Assembly: GCA_947178315.1 (NCBI GenBank)
Contig: CAMWXW010000019.1
Location: 1-8,655, forward strand
Source of the DNA: an uncultured Desulfovibrionaceae bacterium
GTDB taxonomy: Bacteria; Desulfobacterota; Desulfovibrionia; Desulfovibrionales; Desulfovibrionaceae
Length of the DNA stretch: 8,655 bases
Reading direction: 5' to 3'
This document shows positions 1 through 7,780 of the stretch, piece after piece (positions within the stretch are counted from its first letter, which is position 1; every line of letters starts with the position of its first letter). The position numbers and the translations under genes are program-made. The notes under the pieces were generated by a model. The model saw only the letters and a program-made list of their open reading frames with translations, had not been told where the DNA came from and did no database searches.

Positions 1-94
1 CCCCGGTGCTCCTATTACCCCTATACCAGCGGGTGCTCCTCAAGGACAAGCTCCTACAAATAATAATGTATCAACAACCAATAAAGCTCAATAA
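1..94 (+). CDS. 3' end of a probable RND efflux periplasmic adaptor (membrane fusion protein)
   Basis: The frame beginning at base 2 is open from the window edge to a TAA at 92-94 and gives 30 residues rich in Pro, Ala, Gly, Gln, Asn and Thr, ending TTNKAQ. No folded domain is visible; this is a low-complexity, probably disordered C-terminal tail. The next gene, an RND pump, starts 15 nt downstream with its own ribosome-binding site. Adaptor (AcrA/MexA-type) genes usually sit directly upstream of the pump, and such adaptors often carry a Pro/Ala/Gln-rich tail after the membrane-proximal domain. The adaptor identity is therefore inferred from position and composition; only the reading frame and stop are seen. 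Confidence 0.6.
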   Translation, partial: PGAPITPIPAGAPQGQAPTNNNVSTTNKAQ

Positions 95-109
95 ATAATA
101 GAGGAAATA

Positions 110-3100
110 ATGCTTAAAACTTTTATTACAAAACCTATTCTTTCCAGCGTTATCTCAATATTTATTGTCATAGCTGGAATGCTTAGTATACCATCATTGC
201 CAATAGAATTATATCCTAATATTCTACCTCCGTCAGTCAGTGTTACTACATCATACCCAGGGGCTTCACCAGAAATTATTTCTTCTCTCGTTGCTGCGCC
301 TATTGAAGAGCAACTTAACGGTGTTGATGATATGATATATTTACAATCTGTTGCTTCTCCCGGACAGCTTACAACAAGTGTGTACTTCAAAACAGGTACA
401 GATCCAGATATGGCAACAGTGAACGTAAATAACCGATTACAAGGTATCCTTACTTCTCTGCCTACAGAAGTACAAAGACAAGGTATGACTGTTCGTAAAC
501 GTTCAAGTTTTATCATGTCTGTTATCGCTGTGACTTCTGTTTCTCCAGCGTATGATTCTATTGCACTTAGTAACTATGTGAACCTCAATATCCTCCCAGA
601 ATTAAAACGTATACCTGGTATTGGGGAGGCTCAGATATTTGGAGCAAAACTCTATGCAATGCGTGTATGGCTTGATCCAGCAAAAATGAATACTCTTGGG
701 ATCTCTCCTCAAGAAGTTATTGCTGCTATACAAGCTCAAAACCAAAGACAACCTATAGGTATTATAGGGGCTGCACCACTTCAAGATCCTGTTGATCTTA
801 CATTTGCAATAAGTGATGTAGGAGCACCTGTTACAGTTGAAGATTTTGAAACTCTTATTATCAAAGCATTACCTGATGGCAATATTCTCTATTTACGAGA
901 TGTTGCACGTGTAGAACTCGGTTCTCAGATGTATAACTTTGATACAAAGTATAATGGAAAAGATGCTGCTAATATTGGTATTTTCTTAGCACCTGGAGCA
1001 AATGCTCTCAATGTTGCTGAAAGTATCAATAATGTATTAGCCTCACTATCAGAAACGTTTCCTGAAGGGATAGAAGCTCAAGTTGGATTTGATACAACAA
1101 AATTTATCTCTATGTCTATCGAGGGTGTTATTGAGACATTTTTTGTAGCAATTCTTCTTGTTGTTCTTGTTATGTACCTCTTCTTACAGAACTTCCGTGC
1201 AACTATTATCCCCTGTCTTGCTATCCCTATTTCTATAATAGGAACTTTTGCTGGTCTCTATGCTCTTGGCTTCTCTCTCAATCTTTTTACCCTTTTTGCT
1301 TTTATTCTTGCTATTGGGATTGTTGTTGACGATGCTATTATTGTTATTGAGAACGTAGAGCGTATCATGTCTACAGAAAAGTTAAGTTCTGTTCCTGCAA
1401 CTATTAAAGCAATGAAAGAGATTACTGGTCCAGTTATCGCATCTACATTAGTACTCTGTTCTGTTTTCATTCCTATCTCCTTCATGGGTGGTCTTGCTGG
1501 GGTTATGTACAGACAGTTTGCTATAACAATCTCTATCTCTGTATGTATCTCTTCTGTTGTCGCTCTTACCCTTACTCCTGCTATGTGTGCGCTCCTTCTA
1601 AAACCAAGGGAAGAAAAGAAGCATTTTCTCGATTTCTTTAATATCCTCCTAGCGAAAGCTACAAGTGCTTATGGAAATACTGTTGCTTTTGTACTTAGAC
1701 ATAGTTTATTTGGTCTTTCTCTCCTTATCATTGTTATTGTGTCTGCTCTCTGGCTCTTTACTCATCTACCAAAAGCTCTAGTACCAGAGGAAGATCAAGG
1801 TTATATTATTTCTGCTATGATATTCCCAGATGGAACGTCTATTTCCCGTACAGAGCAAAGTGCAACGAAATATACAACTGCTGTTGAAGCAAACCCTAAC
1901 ATCGTTTCAAATATTGCACTTATAGGATTTGACTTCCTTACTGGCTCTCCCCGAGAAAACTATGTTGCTAGCTTTAGTATGCTTACTGACTGGAGCAAGC
2001 GAACTGAAAAAGAGCAAGCTGTAACTGCCATTGTTAAGCAACTTGCAGGTTTTGCTTACGTAAATATCCCAGATGCCTTTACTTTAGTACTTACACCTCC
2101 ACCTATACCAGGGTTAAGTAATACAGGTGGTCTTCAATTCTATCTCCAGAACAGACAAGGAAAACCGATACAAGAATTGCAAGCAACTGCTGATGCTTTT
2201 GTAGCTAAACTTAATGCCTTAAATGAGGTATCAGGTGCACGTTCCATGCTTACAACGAATACTCCTCAGATAGATCTTAAGGTAAATAAATCAAAAGCTG
2301 CCACACTAGGAATAAATATATCTGATGTCTATGTAGCACTCCAATCAACTATTGGATATCTCTACGTCAACCAATTTGTCTTGTACGATAGACCATTCCG
2401 TGTATTTGTTCAAGCTGACTCTGACTTTAGAAGATTAAAAGATGCCTTTGAACAGATTTATGTACGTTCAAATACAACAGGAGCATCTATTCCTATCTCT
2501 GATGTCATCGAAGTAAATAATACAACAGGTGTTACAATATTAGAGAGATTTAATACATTTACAGCTGCTTCTGTTATGTTAAATACTCCAGCTGGGTATA
2601 GCTCAGGACAAACCATTGCTGCTGTTGAACAAGCTGCAAAAGAGTTTTTATCAAATGAATACGGTATTGAATGGGTTGGAGCTGCGTATCAAGAAATCAT
2701 ATCACAGACAGGAACAACATTTATTTTATCTCTTTCTGCATTCTTCGTCTTCCTCATTCTTGCTGCATTATATGAGAGCATTACTCTTCCTATTGCTGTT
2801 ATGCTTAGTGTTCCAATTGGTCTTCTTGGAGCAGCCTTTGCTTCTTATTTTAGACACTTACAAAATGACCTTTACTTCCAAGTTGCAATTATCACCCTCA
2901 TAGGTCTTACTGCAAAAACAGCTATTCTTATTGTTGAGTTTGCGGTACAGTTGCGAGAAGCTGGAGCTACTATTGATAATGCTTCTATTGAGGCAAGCAA
3001 ACTCCGATTCCGCCCTGTTCTCATGACGATGATTTCATTTATTTTAGGAACTATTCCTCTTTGTCTTAAACAAGGAGCTGGAGCTGGAAGTAGCCAATCT

Positions 3101-3253
3101 CTAGGGACAGCTATGGTTGGTGGTATGGTATTCTATACAATACTAGGTATGCTTCTTATTCCGTTCTTCTATAAGATTATTATGGTTATCACATACAAAG
3201 TTACAGGTAAAAAAGACATTGGAACAAATCTCAATAACTCCCGTGTCATGTAG
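110..3253 (+). CDS. RND multidrug efflux pump, HAE1 (AcrB/MexB) family inner-membrane transporter
   Basis: This is a 1047-residue proton-driven drug exporter, a normal length for the family (AcrB is 1049). It should form a trimer in the inner membrane and pass substrates through the adaptor to the outer-membrane channel. TM1 lies at about 10-28, the first periplasmic porter/docking loop at about 30-335, TM2-6 at about 338-498, TM7 at about 532-552, the second periplasmic loop at about 555-865, and the last five helices after that. The proton relay is intact: D407-D408 in IGIVVDDAIIVIENVERIM, K936 in GLTAKTAILIVEFA, and R966 to T973 in RFRPVLMT. F607 and F609 in the IGFDF segment match the AcrB switch-loop phenylalanines. 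The ATG at 110 follows GAGGAA (101-106) at good spacing. The stop TAG overlaps the ribosome-binding site of the next gene. The family is certain; the drug spectrum, and hence an acrB- or mexB-type name, cannot be read from sequence. Confidence 0.96.
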   Translation: MLKTFITKPILSSVISIFIVIAGMLSIPSLPIELYPNILPPSVSVTTSYPGASPEIISSLVAAPIEEQLNGVDDMIYLQSVASPGQLTTSVYFKTGTDPDMATVNVNNRLQGILTSLPTEVQRQGMTVRKRSSFIMSVIAVTSVSPAYDSIALSNYVNLNILPELKRIPGIGEAQIFGAKLYAMRVWLDPAKMNTLGISPQEVIAAIQAQNQRQPIGIIGAAPLQDPVDLTFAISDVGAPVTVEDFETLIIKALPDGNILYLRDVARVELGSQMYNFDTKYNGKDAANIGIFLAPGANALNVAESINNVLASLSETFPEGIEAQVGFDTTKFISMSIEGVIETFFVAILLVVLVMYLFLQNFRATIIPCLAIPISIIGTFAGLYALGFSLNLFTLFAFILAIGIVVDDAIIVIENVERIMSTEKLSSVPATIKAMKEITGPVIASTLVLCSVFIPISFMGGLAGVMYRQFAITISISVCISSVVALTLTPAMCALLLKPREEKKHFLDFFNILLAKATSAYGNTVAFVLRHSLFGLSLLIIVIVSALWLFTHLPKALVPEEDQGYIISAMIFPDGTSISRTEQSATKYTTAVEANPNIVSNIALIGFDFLTGSPRENYVASFSMLTDWSKRTEKEQAVTAIVKQLAGFAYVNIPDAFTLVLTPPPIPGLSNTGGLQFYLQNRQGKPIQELQATADAFVAKLNALNEVSGARSMLTTNTPQIDLKVNKSKAATLGINISDVYVALQSTIGYLYVNQFVLYDRPFRVFVQADSDFRRLKDAFEQIYVRSNTTGASIPISDVIEVNNTTGVTILERFNTFTAASVMLNTPAGYSSGQTIAAVEQAAKEFLSNEYGIEWVGAAYQEIISQTGTTFILSLSAFFVFLILAALYESITLPIAVMLSVPIGLLGAAFASYFRHLQNDLYFQVAIITLIGLTAKTAILIVEFAVQLREAGATIDNASIEASKLRFRPVLMTMISFILGTIPLCLKQGAGAGSSQSLGTAMVGGMVFYTILGMLLIPFFYKIIMVITYKVTGKKDIGTNLNNSRVM

Positions 3254-3262
3254 AGGAATACT

Positions 3263-4750
3263 ATGAAAAAATATATCAATATATTACTCGTTACAATGGT
3301 AGTATCTGCATGTTCCCTTGCACCAAAATATGAGCAACCTAAGATGGATCTACCTGACTCATGGGAGCATCTTGATACTACTGGACAAAAATATGATGGT
3401 CGTTTATGGTGGCAACGCTTCAATGATGCAACACTCAATACTCTTGTAGAAGAGGGACTACAGAATAATCAAAATCTTCTTGTAGCAGTAGCTCGACTAG
3501 AGCAGATGAGAGCAAGTTGGGGAGTTGAACGAGCAGGTATGTTCCCAACATTAAGTACAACTGTTGGCGCAAGCATTGGACAACAATCAAAACAGATCTA
3601 TGGTTCAAATAAAGTTACAGATCAGTATCAGATATCTGTTGGCTTAAATTATGAGATAGACTTCTGGGGAAAAATGTATAATTTATCAGAAGTCGCAAAA
3701 GCACAATACTTAACTGCAGAAGCCAATAGAGAGATTGTACGACTTGAGCTTATTTCAAATATTATTACATCATACTTCAATATTATCACTCTTGAGCGTC
3801 AATTCGACTTTATCAATGAAACTCTTACTGCAATACAAAAACAGCTCACTATTAGACAGCAAGAATTGCAATATGGTGTGATTACATTGAGTGATCTAAA
3901 ACAGATGGAAGCACAAGTTGCTTCATTAGAGACAACAAAAGCTCAACTTGATTCTGCTCTTATTGAAGCACGCTCTTCACTCCTCCTCCTTTTAGGAAGA
4001 AGTCCACGTGAAATGCTTACAAAAAAGCTTTCATTTCCTGATGCAACTATTGATTTTACAAGAGATTACGAAGTCTCTCCCGGGTTACCATCAAATATTC
4101 TTCTTAGAAGACCTGATATCTATCAAGCAGAGCAAGCAATTCGAGGTGCAAATGCAAATATCGGTGTTGCACGCTCACTCTACTTTCCTTCTATATCCCT
4201 TAATGCTGTTGTAGGAGTGTTAAGCAAAGACATCAATAGAGTATTTGCTCCCGATACATTTACATGGAATGCAGGTGTTACATCTAATGCTCCTCTTTTT
4301 GCGGGAGGAAAAATAATCTATCAAAACAGAATTGCAAAGGCTGCACAAAAAGAAGCTATTGCTCAATATCAACTTGCTGTACAAAATGCGTATAAAGATG
4401 TTATTTCTTCTCTCTCTCAATTACAACAGACAAAAATTGCCCTTGAATCTGCACTTACAGAGAATAATGCATATAAAGAAACATTTATGCTTACTGAACA
4501 ACAGTTTAATGCTGGACAAGTTAACTACTTTCAATATCTCTCTATTCTACAAAGTTATATAGCCTCTCAGGAGCGACTACTTATTGCACAAAAGAATAGA
4601 GTACTTGCTGTTGTTGCTTCATACAAAAGTCTTGGTGGAGATTGGGAAGATCCAAAATACAAAAAAACAGATAAAGATGATACTCCTTCCTCTATGTTCA
4701 ACAACGCGACACAAGATATAAAAGAAGGAATAAAAGACACTAAGGAATAG
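3263..4750 (+). CDS. Outer-membrane efflux channel lipoprotein, OprM/NodT (TolC-like OMF) family
   Basis: This 495-residue protein is the exit duct of the tripartite pump: a trimeric outer-membrane barrel with a long periplasmic helical tunnel. The N-terminus is a type II (lipoprotein) signal peptide ending VVSAC, so Cys17 would be lipidated by Lgt and cleaved by LspA. Residue +2 is Ser, not Asp, consistent with sorting to the outer membrane. After the typical APKYEQP and DLPDSW start come two TolC-like repeats, roughly 60-245 and 285-470. The first contains the GVITLSDLKQMEAQVA segment. The second opens with the family signature RRPDIYQAEQAIRGANANIGVAR. The frame ends with a charged Lys/Asp tail of about 35 residues after SLGGDWEDP, where many relatives stop sooner. 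The ATG lies 9 nt after the pump stop, and its ribosome-binding site GAGGAA (3253-3258) shares the last base of that stop codon, suggesting coupled translation. Confidence 0.95.
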   Translation: MKKYINILLVTMVVSACSLAPKYEQPKMDLPDSWEHLDTTGQKYDGRLWWQRFNDATLNTLVEEGLQNNQNLLVAVARLEQMRASWGVERAGMFPTLSTTVGASIGQQSKQIYGSNKVTDQYQISVGLNYEIDFWGKMYNLSEVAKAQYLTAEANREIVRLELISNIITSYFNIITLERQFDFINETLTAIQKQLTIRQQELQYGVITLSDLKQMEAQVASLETTKAQLDSALIEARSSLLLLLGRSPREMLTKKLSFPDATIDFTRDYEVSPGLPSNILLRRPDIYQAEQAIRGANANIGVARSLYFPSISLNAVVGVLSKDINRVFAPDTFTWNAGVTSNAPLFAGGKIIYQNRIAKAAQKEAIAQYQLAVQNAYKDVISSLSQLQQTKIALESALTENNAYKETFMLTEQQFNAGQVNYFQYLSILQSYIASQERLLIAQKNRVLAVVASYKSLGGDWEDPKYKKTDKDDTPSSMFNNATQDIKEGIKDTKE

Positions 4751-4753
4751 ATT

Positions 4754-5563
4754 ATGTTTGCTCCAACTATTGACCCTGTTGCTTTTTCTATTCCTCTTCC
4801 CTTTCTGGGGACATTTCAAGTTCACTGGTATGGACTTATGTATGTCTTTGGATTTCTTTCTGCTTTATTTCTTGCAAAATATCGTGCATCACACTCAAAA
4901 ACACAGTGGACACTAGAGTCATGCGATGATCTCTTAACGTATGTCGCACTTGGAGTTATTCTAGGTGGACGGCTTGGATACGTACTCTTTTATAATTTCT
5001 CTTACTACATGACACACCCTTTTGAGATCATCGCTATATGGGAAGGAGGAATGTCTTTTCATGGAGGCTTTATTGGTGTCGCTATTGCTATCTATTTTTT
5101 TGCTCGCAAGACAAAGAAGAATATCATCGATATCTTTGATTTCATAGCTCCTTTTGTTCCTCAATGTATCTTTTTAGGAAGAATTGGCAATTTCATCAAT
5201 GGAGAGTTATGGGGAAAAGTTACAGATGCACCAATAGGTATGATTTTTCGCTATGCAGATGAATCCCCACGACACCCAAGTCAATTATATGAAGCTATCA
5301 GTGAAGGACTCATTTCCTTTATTATTCTTTGGTTTTTTTCTGATAAACCACATAGAAGAGGAGCTGTTAGTTTAGTTTTCTGTATCTGCTACTGTGTTTC
5401 TCGTTTCACTGTAGAGTTCTTTAGAGAGCCAGATATACATATAGGCTATATTGCTTTTGGTTGGCTTACAACAGGGCAACTGCTTACACTTGGATTAGCA
5501 TGTATTGCTGTTCTTGTTTTCTTTTATTCCCGCACACAACCTATCACTTCATGGAGAGACTAG
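4754..5563 (+). CDS. lgt: Prolipoprotein diacylglyceryl transferase
   Basis: Lgt is an inner-membrane enzyme that moves the diacylglyceryl group of phosphatidylglycerol onto the lipobox cysteine of prolipoproteins, the first step of lipoprotein maturation before LspA and Lnt. The 269 residues contain several hydrophobic membrane segments and the family signatures: HWYGLMY (24-30), GGRLGYVLFYN (71-81), WEGGMSFHGG with H103, and GRIGNFINGELWG with R143 and N146. PRHPSQLYE (172-180) and VEFFREPD (220-227) follow. H103 and R143 coincide with the residue numbers of the essential His and Arg of E. coli Lgt. It is about 20 residues shorter than the E. coli protein, mainly in the loop between NGELWG and PRHPSQ, a common variation. 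The ATG is 3 nt after the stop of the channel gene, and the likely ribosome-binding site AAGGA (4742-4746) lies inside that gene's last codons, so lgt should be translated from the efflux mRNA. Confidence 0.97.
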   Translation: MFAPTIDPVAFSIPLPFLGTFQVHWYGLMYVFGFLSALFLAKYRASHSKTQWTLESCDDLLTYVALGVILGGRLGYVLFYNFSYYMTHPFEIIAIWEGGMSFHGGFIGVAIAIYFFARKTKKNIIDIFDFIAPFVPQCIFLGRIGNFINGELWGKVTDAPIGMIFRYADESPRHPSQLYEAISEGLISFIILWFFSDKPHRRGAVSLVFCICYCVSRFTVEFFREPDIHIGYIAFGWLTTGQLLTLGLACIAVLVFFYSRTQPITSWRD

Positions 5564-5617
5564 CATACAATACGTATTCATCTCATTATACTTGTCTCAC
5601 ACTCTCTAATATTTTCT

Positions 5618-6731
5618 TTATTCCATAGATTGTCTATAGAACGTCAAGCTACTTTCAAGAAAGAGTGTAATATCTCCATCTAAGATACCTTCTACATCTG
5701 AAGATTCTACATTTGTTCTATGGTCTTTCACCAACATATAAGGGTGTAGTGTATATGTACGTATTTGACTTCCAAAGTTGATTGCATCTTTACTATTATA
5801 TGATGATTGCTTTTGCTCTTGGATTTTTTCTTGTTCCATTCTATAAAGTCGAGCTTGTAAGATACGAAGTGCTGACTCTTTATTGGCATGTTGTGAACGC
5901 TCATTTTGACACTGTACAGTAATGCCTGTTGGGATATGTGTTATTCGTACGGCAGAACTCGTTGTATTGACACTTTGTCCTCCAGGACCAGAAGAACGAA
6001 ATGTATCAATACGGAGATCTGATTCTTTGATCACAATAACTGTATTTTCCTCTATGGAAGGAAGGATATCTACAGATGCAAATGATGTATGACGTTTGCC
6101 TGATGAATCAAATGGTGAAATACGAATCAATCTATGAATACCACGCTCATATTGCAATAAACCATAGGCATATTCTCCACTTATCTCCAGTGTAATACTT
6201 TTAATTCCAGCCTCATCTCCTGCTAGATAATCCACACAACGTACTGTATAGCCTTTTTCTACAGCAAATCGCTCATACATACGTGCAAGCATTTGTGTCC
6301 AATCTTGTGCATCTTTGCCTCCAGCTCCAGCATGAAGTTCTACAAGCGCACCATATTTATCTTCTTCTTTTACAAAAAGCATCTCTACTTCCATTGATTC
6401 TATTAGCTTTTTTGCTATATAGACTGATTCAACAAAAGCATCAATTGCATCATGTTCACCTTCATTTACAAAATAAAGATATTCCTCTATTGTTGCTATA
6501 CTTGCTTGTACTTTTTCTTGCTTTTGTATATGTTCTTGCACGCGTGCTTTTTTTTGTAGTAGTTGGGTAGAATGCTCTACACTATCCCAGATTGTGGGAT
6601 TTTGAAGTTCAGTATCAATCTCTTGCATTACTTTATAGGCATTTTCTTTTTCAAAGATTCCTCCATATATTTTCATAACGAGGACGAAGTGCCGTATAGA
6701 CTTCCATTGCTTCCATAAATGCTTTATCCAT
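5618..6731 (-). CDS. prfB: Peptide chain release factor 2, expressed by programmed +1 frameshift
   Basis: RF2 ends translation at UGA and UAA by entering the ribosomal A site and triggering hydrolysis of peptidyl-tRNA. Translation starts at the ATG at 6731, preceded by AGGAAAG (6741-6735), and runs 26 codons (MDKAFMEAMEVY... to NL, 6731-6654) to an in-frame TGA at 6653-6651. A +1 slip that skips T6653 continues at GAA (6652) for 344 codons to the TAA at 5620-5618, giving 370 residues (typical RF2 about 365). In this joined protein the stop-codon-reading tripeptide SPF falls at 205-207 and the catalytic GGQ at 250-252, the same numbers as E. coli RF2. The order is an N-terminal helical domain, then HAGAGGKDAQDW, RISPFDSSGKRHTSFASV, and SGPGGQSVNTTSSAVRITHIPTG. 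The ATG at 6676 opens the second frame but lies inside the shift region and is not the start. rpe lies 35 nt upstream on the same strand, so the two may be cotranscribed. Confidence 0.97.
6651..6664 (-). promoter_or_regulatory. prfB +1 programmed frameshift site
   Basis: Read on the minus strand, the site is GGAGG (6664-6660), AAT, CTT (6656-6654), TGA (6653-6651), then A. It has the parts of the classic RF2 site: a Shine-Dalgarno-like sequence three nucleotides before a slippery CTT Leu codon, followed by the RF2-specific stop TGA. When RF2 is scarce the ribosome pauses at TGA, the Leu tRNA re-pairs with TTT, and reading resumes at GAA. RF2 thus controls its own synthesis. E. coli has C after TGA, giving a very poor stop; here it is A, so termination efficiency could differ. 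The mechanism is established for the family; its operation here is inferred from sequence. Confidence 0.94.
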
Positions 6732-6746
6732 ATTCTTTCCTATCAT

Positions 6747-6760
6747 AGAGCAGTAGCTCT
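6747..6760 (-). repeat. Small inverted repeat in the rpe-prfB gap
   Basis: AGAGC (6747-6751) and GCTCT (6756-6760) form a perfect 5-bp inverted repeat around a 4-nt loop, between the rpe stop and the prfB ribosome-binding site. In the minus-strand transcript it could fold just upstream of the RF2 start. There is no T-tract after it, so it is not a convincing intrinsic terminator. It may be chance. Confidence 0.35.
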
Positions 6761-6766
6761 TGTATA

Positions 6767-7447
6767 TTATTTTTGCATCACACAACCTGCTTCAAATTCC
6801 TGATATCTCTTTCTATACGCTTCTACTGTTTTTTCTGTTCCATTGAAAAATGACGAACCAGAAACAAAAATTTCTGCCCCTGCAGTATAGAGTTGTGGGA
6901 TATTATCTATATTCACACCACCATCAACCTCAATGCGAACCTCACAACATGAAGCTGTTATCAATTGAGAGAGCTGTTCTACTTTTGCAATAGTTGATTC
7001 TATAAATCGCTGTCCAGAAAACCCAGGATTTACTCCCATAATCAGAATAACATCAACATAGGGTAAGAGATATTCTATCATACGTGGATCTTGGTGTGGG
7101 TTAAGAGATATCCCACTCAATATATTGGCACTACGTATATGCTCTACACAACGATGTGGGTGTCGTGTTGATTCTGGGTGAATCACGATGAGATTTGCCC
7201 CTGCCTCAATAAATGAATCTACATGACGCTCTGGCTCTTCAATCATTAAATGGACATCAAAAAATATCTCTTGTGCTCGCTCCCGTACTGAACGTATAAC
7301 TCCAGCTCCCAACGTGATATTGGGAACATACCTTCCGTCCATCACATCCCAATGCACCCAAGGAATACCTGCAGACTGAAGACGAAGTGTTTCTTCACTG
7401 AGCATTCCTAAATCAGCAGAAAGCAACGAAGGTGAAAGTAATAACAT
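6767..7447 (-). CDS. rpe: Ribulose-phosphate 3-epimerase
   Basis: Rpe is a cytosolic TIM-barrel enzyme that interconverts D-ribulose 5-phosphate and D-xylulose 5-phosphate in the pentose phosphate pathway, using a divalent metal. The 226-residue product has the family landmarks in order: SPSLLSADLG at the first strand, VHWDVMDGRYVPNITLG (metal ligands H32 and H66, catalytic D34), FFDVHLMIEEPE, and IHPES. These are followed by GISLNPHQD, MGVNPGFSGQRFI (phosphate-side loop), and IEVDGGV with the second catalytic Asp, D175. VSGSSFF closes the set. The start chosen is the ATG at 7447, because GAGG (7456-7453) sits five bases before it and the protein then begins MLLLSPSLLSADL like other family members. 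A TTG at 7465 would add six residues but has no good ribosome-binding site and would contain that GAGG inside its coding sequence. prfB follows 35 nt downstream on the same strand. Confidence 0.96.
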   Translation of the reverse strand: MLLLSPSLLSADLGMLSEETLRLQSAGIPWVHWDVMDGRYVPNITLGAGVIRSVRERAQEIFFDVHLMIEEPERHVDSFIEAGANLIVIHPESTRHPHRCVEHIRSANILSGISLNPHQDPRMIEYLLPYVDVILIMGVNPGFSGQRFIESTIAKVEQLSQLITASCCEVRIEVDGGVNIDNIPQLYTAGAEIFVSGSSFFNGTEKTVEAYRKRYQEFEAGCVMQK

Positions 7448-7452
7448 ATACA

Positions 7453-7456
7453 CCTC
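7453..7456 (-). promoter_or_regulatory. Ribosome-binding site fixing the rpe start
   Basis: GAGG on the minus strand lies five bases before the ATG at 7447. It supports that codon over the in-frame TTG at 7465, which lies upstream of this site. Confidence 0.75.
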
Positions 7457-7482
7457 ATAATTCAAAATTTACAATATGGCTT

Positions 7483-7497
7483 TATAGTATCACTATA
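7483..7497. repeat. Operator-like inverted repeat upstream of rpe
   Basis: TATAGT (7483-7488) and ACTATA (7492-7497) form a perfect 6-bp inverted repeat around ATC, overlapping the candidate rpe -10 element. The size and placement would suit a regulator's binding site, but the sequence is AT-only apart from one G-C pair in the arms and may be chance. Confidence 0.35.
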
Positions 7498-7512
7498 TTA
7501 TGCAATATACAA
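7484..7512 (-). promoter_or_regulatory. Possible weak sigma70 promoter for rpe-prfB
   Basis: On the minus strand, TTGTAT (7512-7507, 3 of 6 matches to TTGACA) and TACTAT (7489-7484, 4 of 6 to TATAAT) are 17 nt apart, about 37 nt before the rpe ATG. In DNA this AT-rich such a match can be chance. It is the best candidate I saw in the 206-nt gap between the tRNA and rpe. The -10 element lies within the inverted repeat at 7483-7497. Confidence 0.35.
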
Positions 7513-7535
7513 CACTCCATTGCTTGAGGCATTGT

Positions 7536-7590
7536 TTTCTATACATAGAAATACTACATATACCATTATCGATAACATACTGCTATAGCA
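7536..7590. repeat. Cluster of three short palindromes between tRNA-fMet and rpe
   Basis: Within 55 bp are a 16-bp inverted repeat with 7-bp arms (TTTCTAT, AC, ATAGAAA; 7536-7551), the perfect palindrome TTATCGATAA (7566-7575), and the perfect palindrome TGCTATAGCA (7581-7590). None is followed by a T-tract in either direction, so none is a clear intrinsic terminator. No gene is credible in this 206-nt gap. AT-rich sequence raises the chance rate of such palindromes. Confidence 0.4.
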
Positions 7591-7671
7591 AAACTATCTT
7601 ATTATTTGGAAATTCAATCTACTCTATTCTTAATGATATTTTTATAAGGATACATTATGATCAATTTACAT

Positions 7672-7748
<77 letters not shown>

Positions 7749-7780
7749 ATACTGACTATACATCGATGTGATGTTGTTTT

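Noticed and set aside
88..516. Antisense frame within the RND gene, and similar frames at 602-784, 1258-1485, 2616-2903, 3169-3438, 4008-4214, 4220-4420, 4332-4562, 4619-4825, 4961-5164 and 6283-6570
   Set aside because: All lie inside clearly coding genes in other frames, show no recognisable domains, and have compositions expected of shadow translation (for example Leu-rich antisense of prfB).
6674..6676. ATG at 6676 as prfB start, or prfB as a frameshifted pseudogene
   Set aside because: The 26 codons upstream in the other frame have their own ribosome-binding site, the junction is a perfect recoding site, and SPF and GGQ numbering is restored exactly. The gene is intact.
7448..7465. TTG start adding six residues to rpe
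   Set aside because: The GAGG ribosome-binding site would lie inside the coding sequence, and the family normally starts a few residues before SPSLLSADL.
7760..7769. Palindrome ACATCGATGT in the tRNA-fMet leader
   Set aside because: It is a single 10-bp palindrome in AT-rich DNA, and it would be within the leader removed by RNase P. There is no further support for function.
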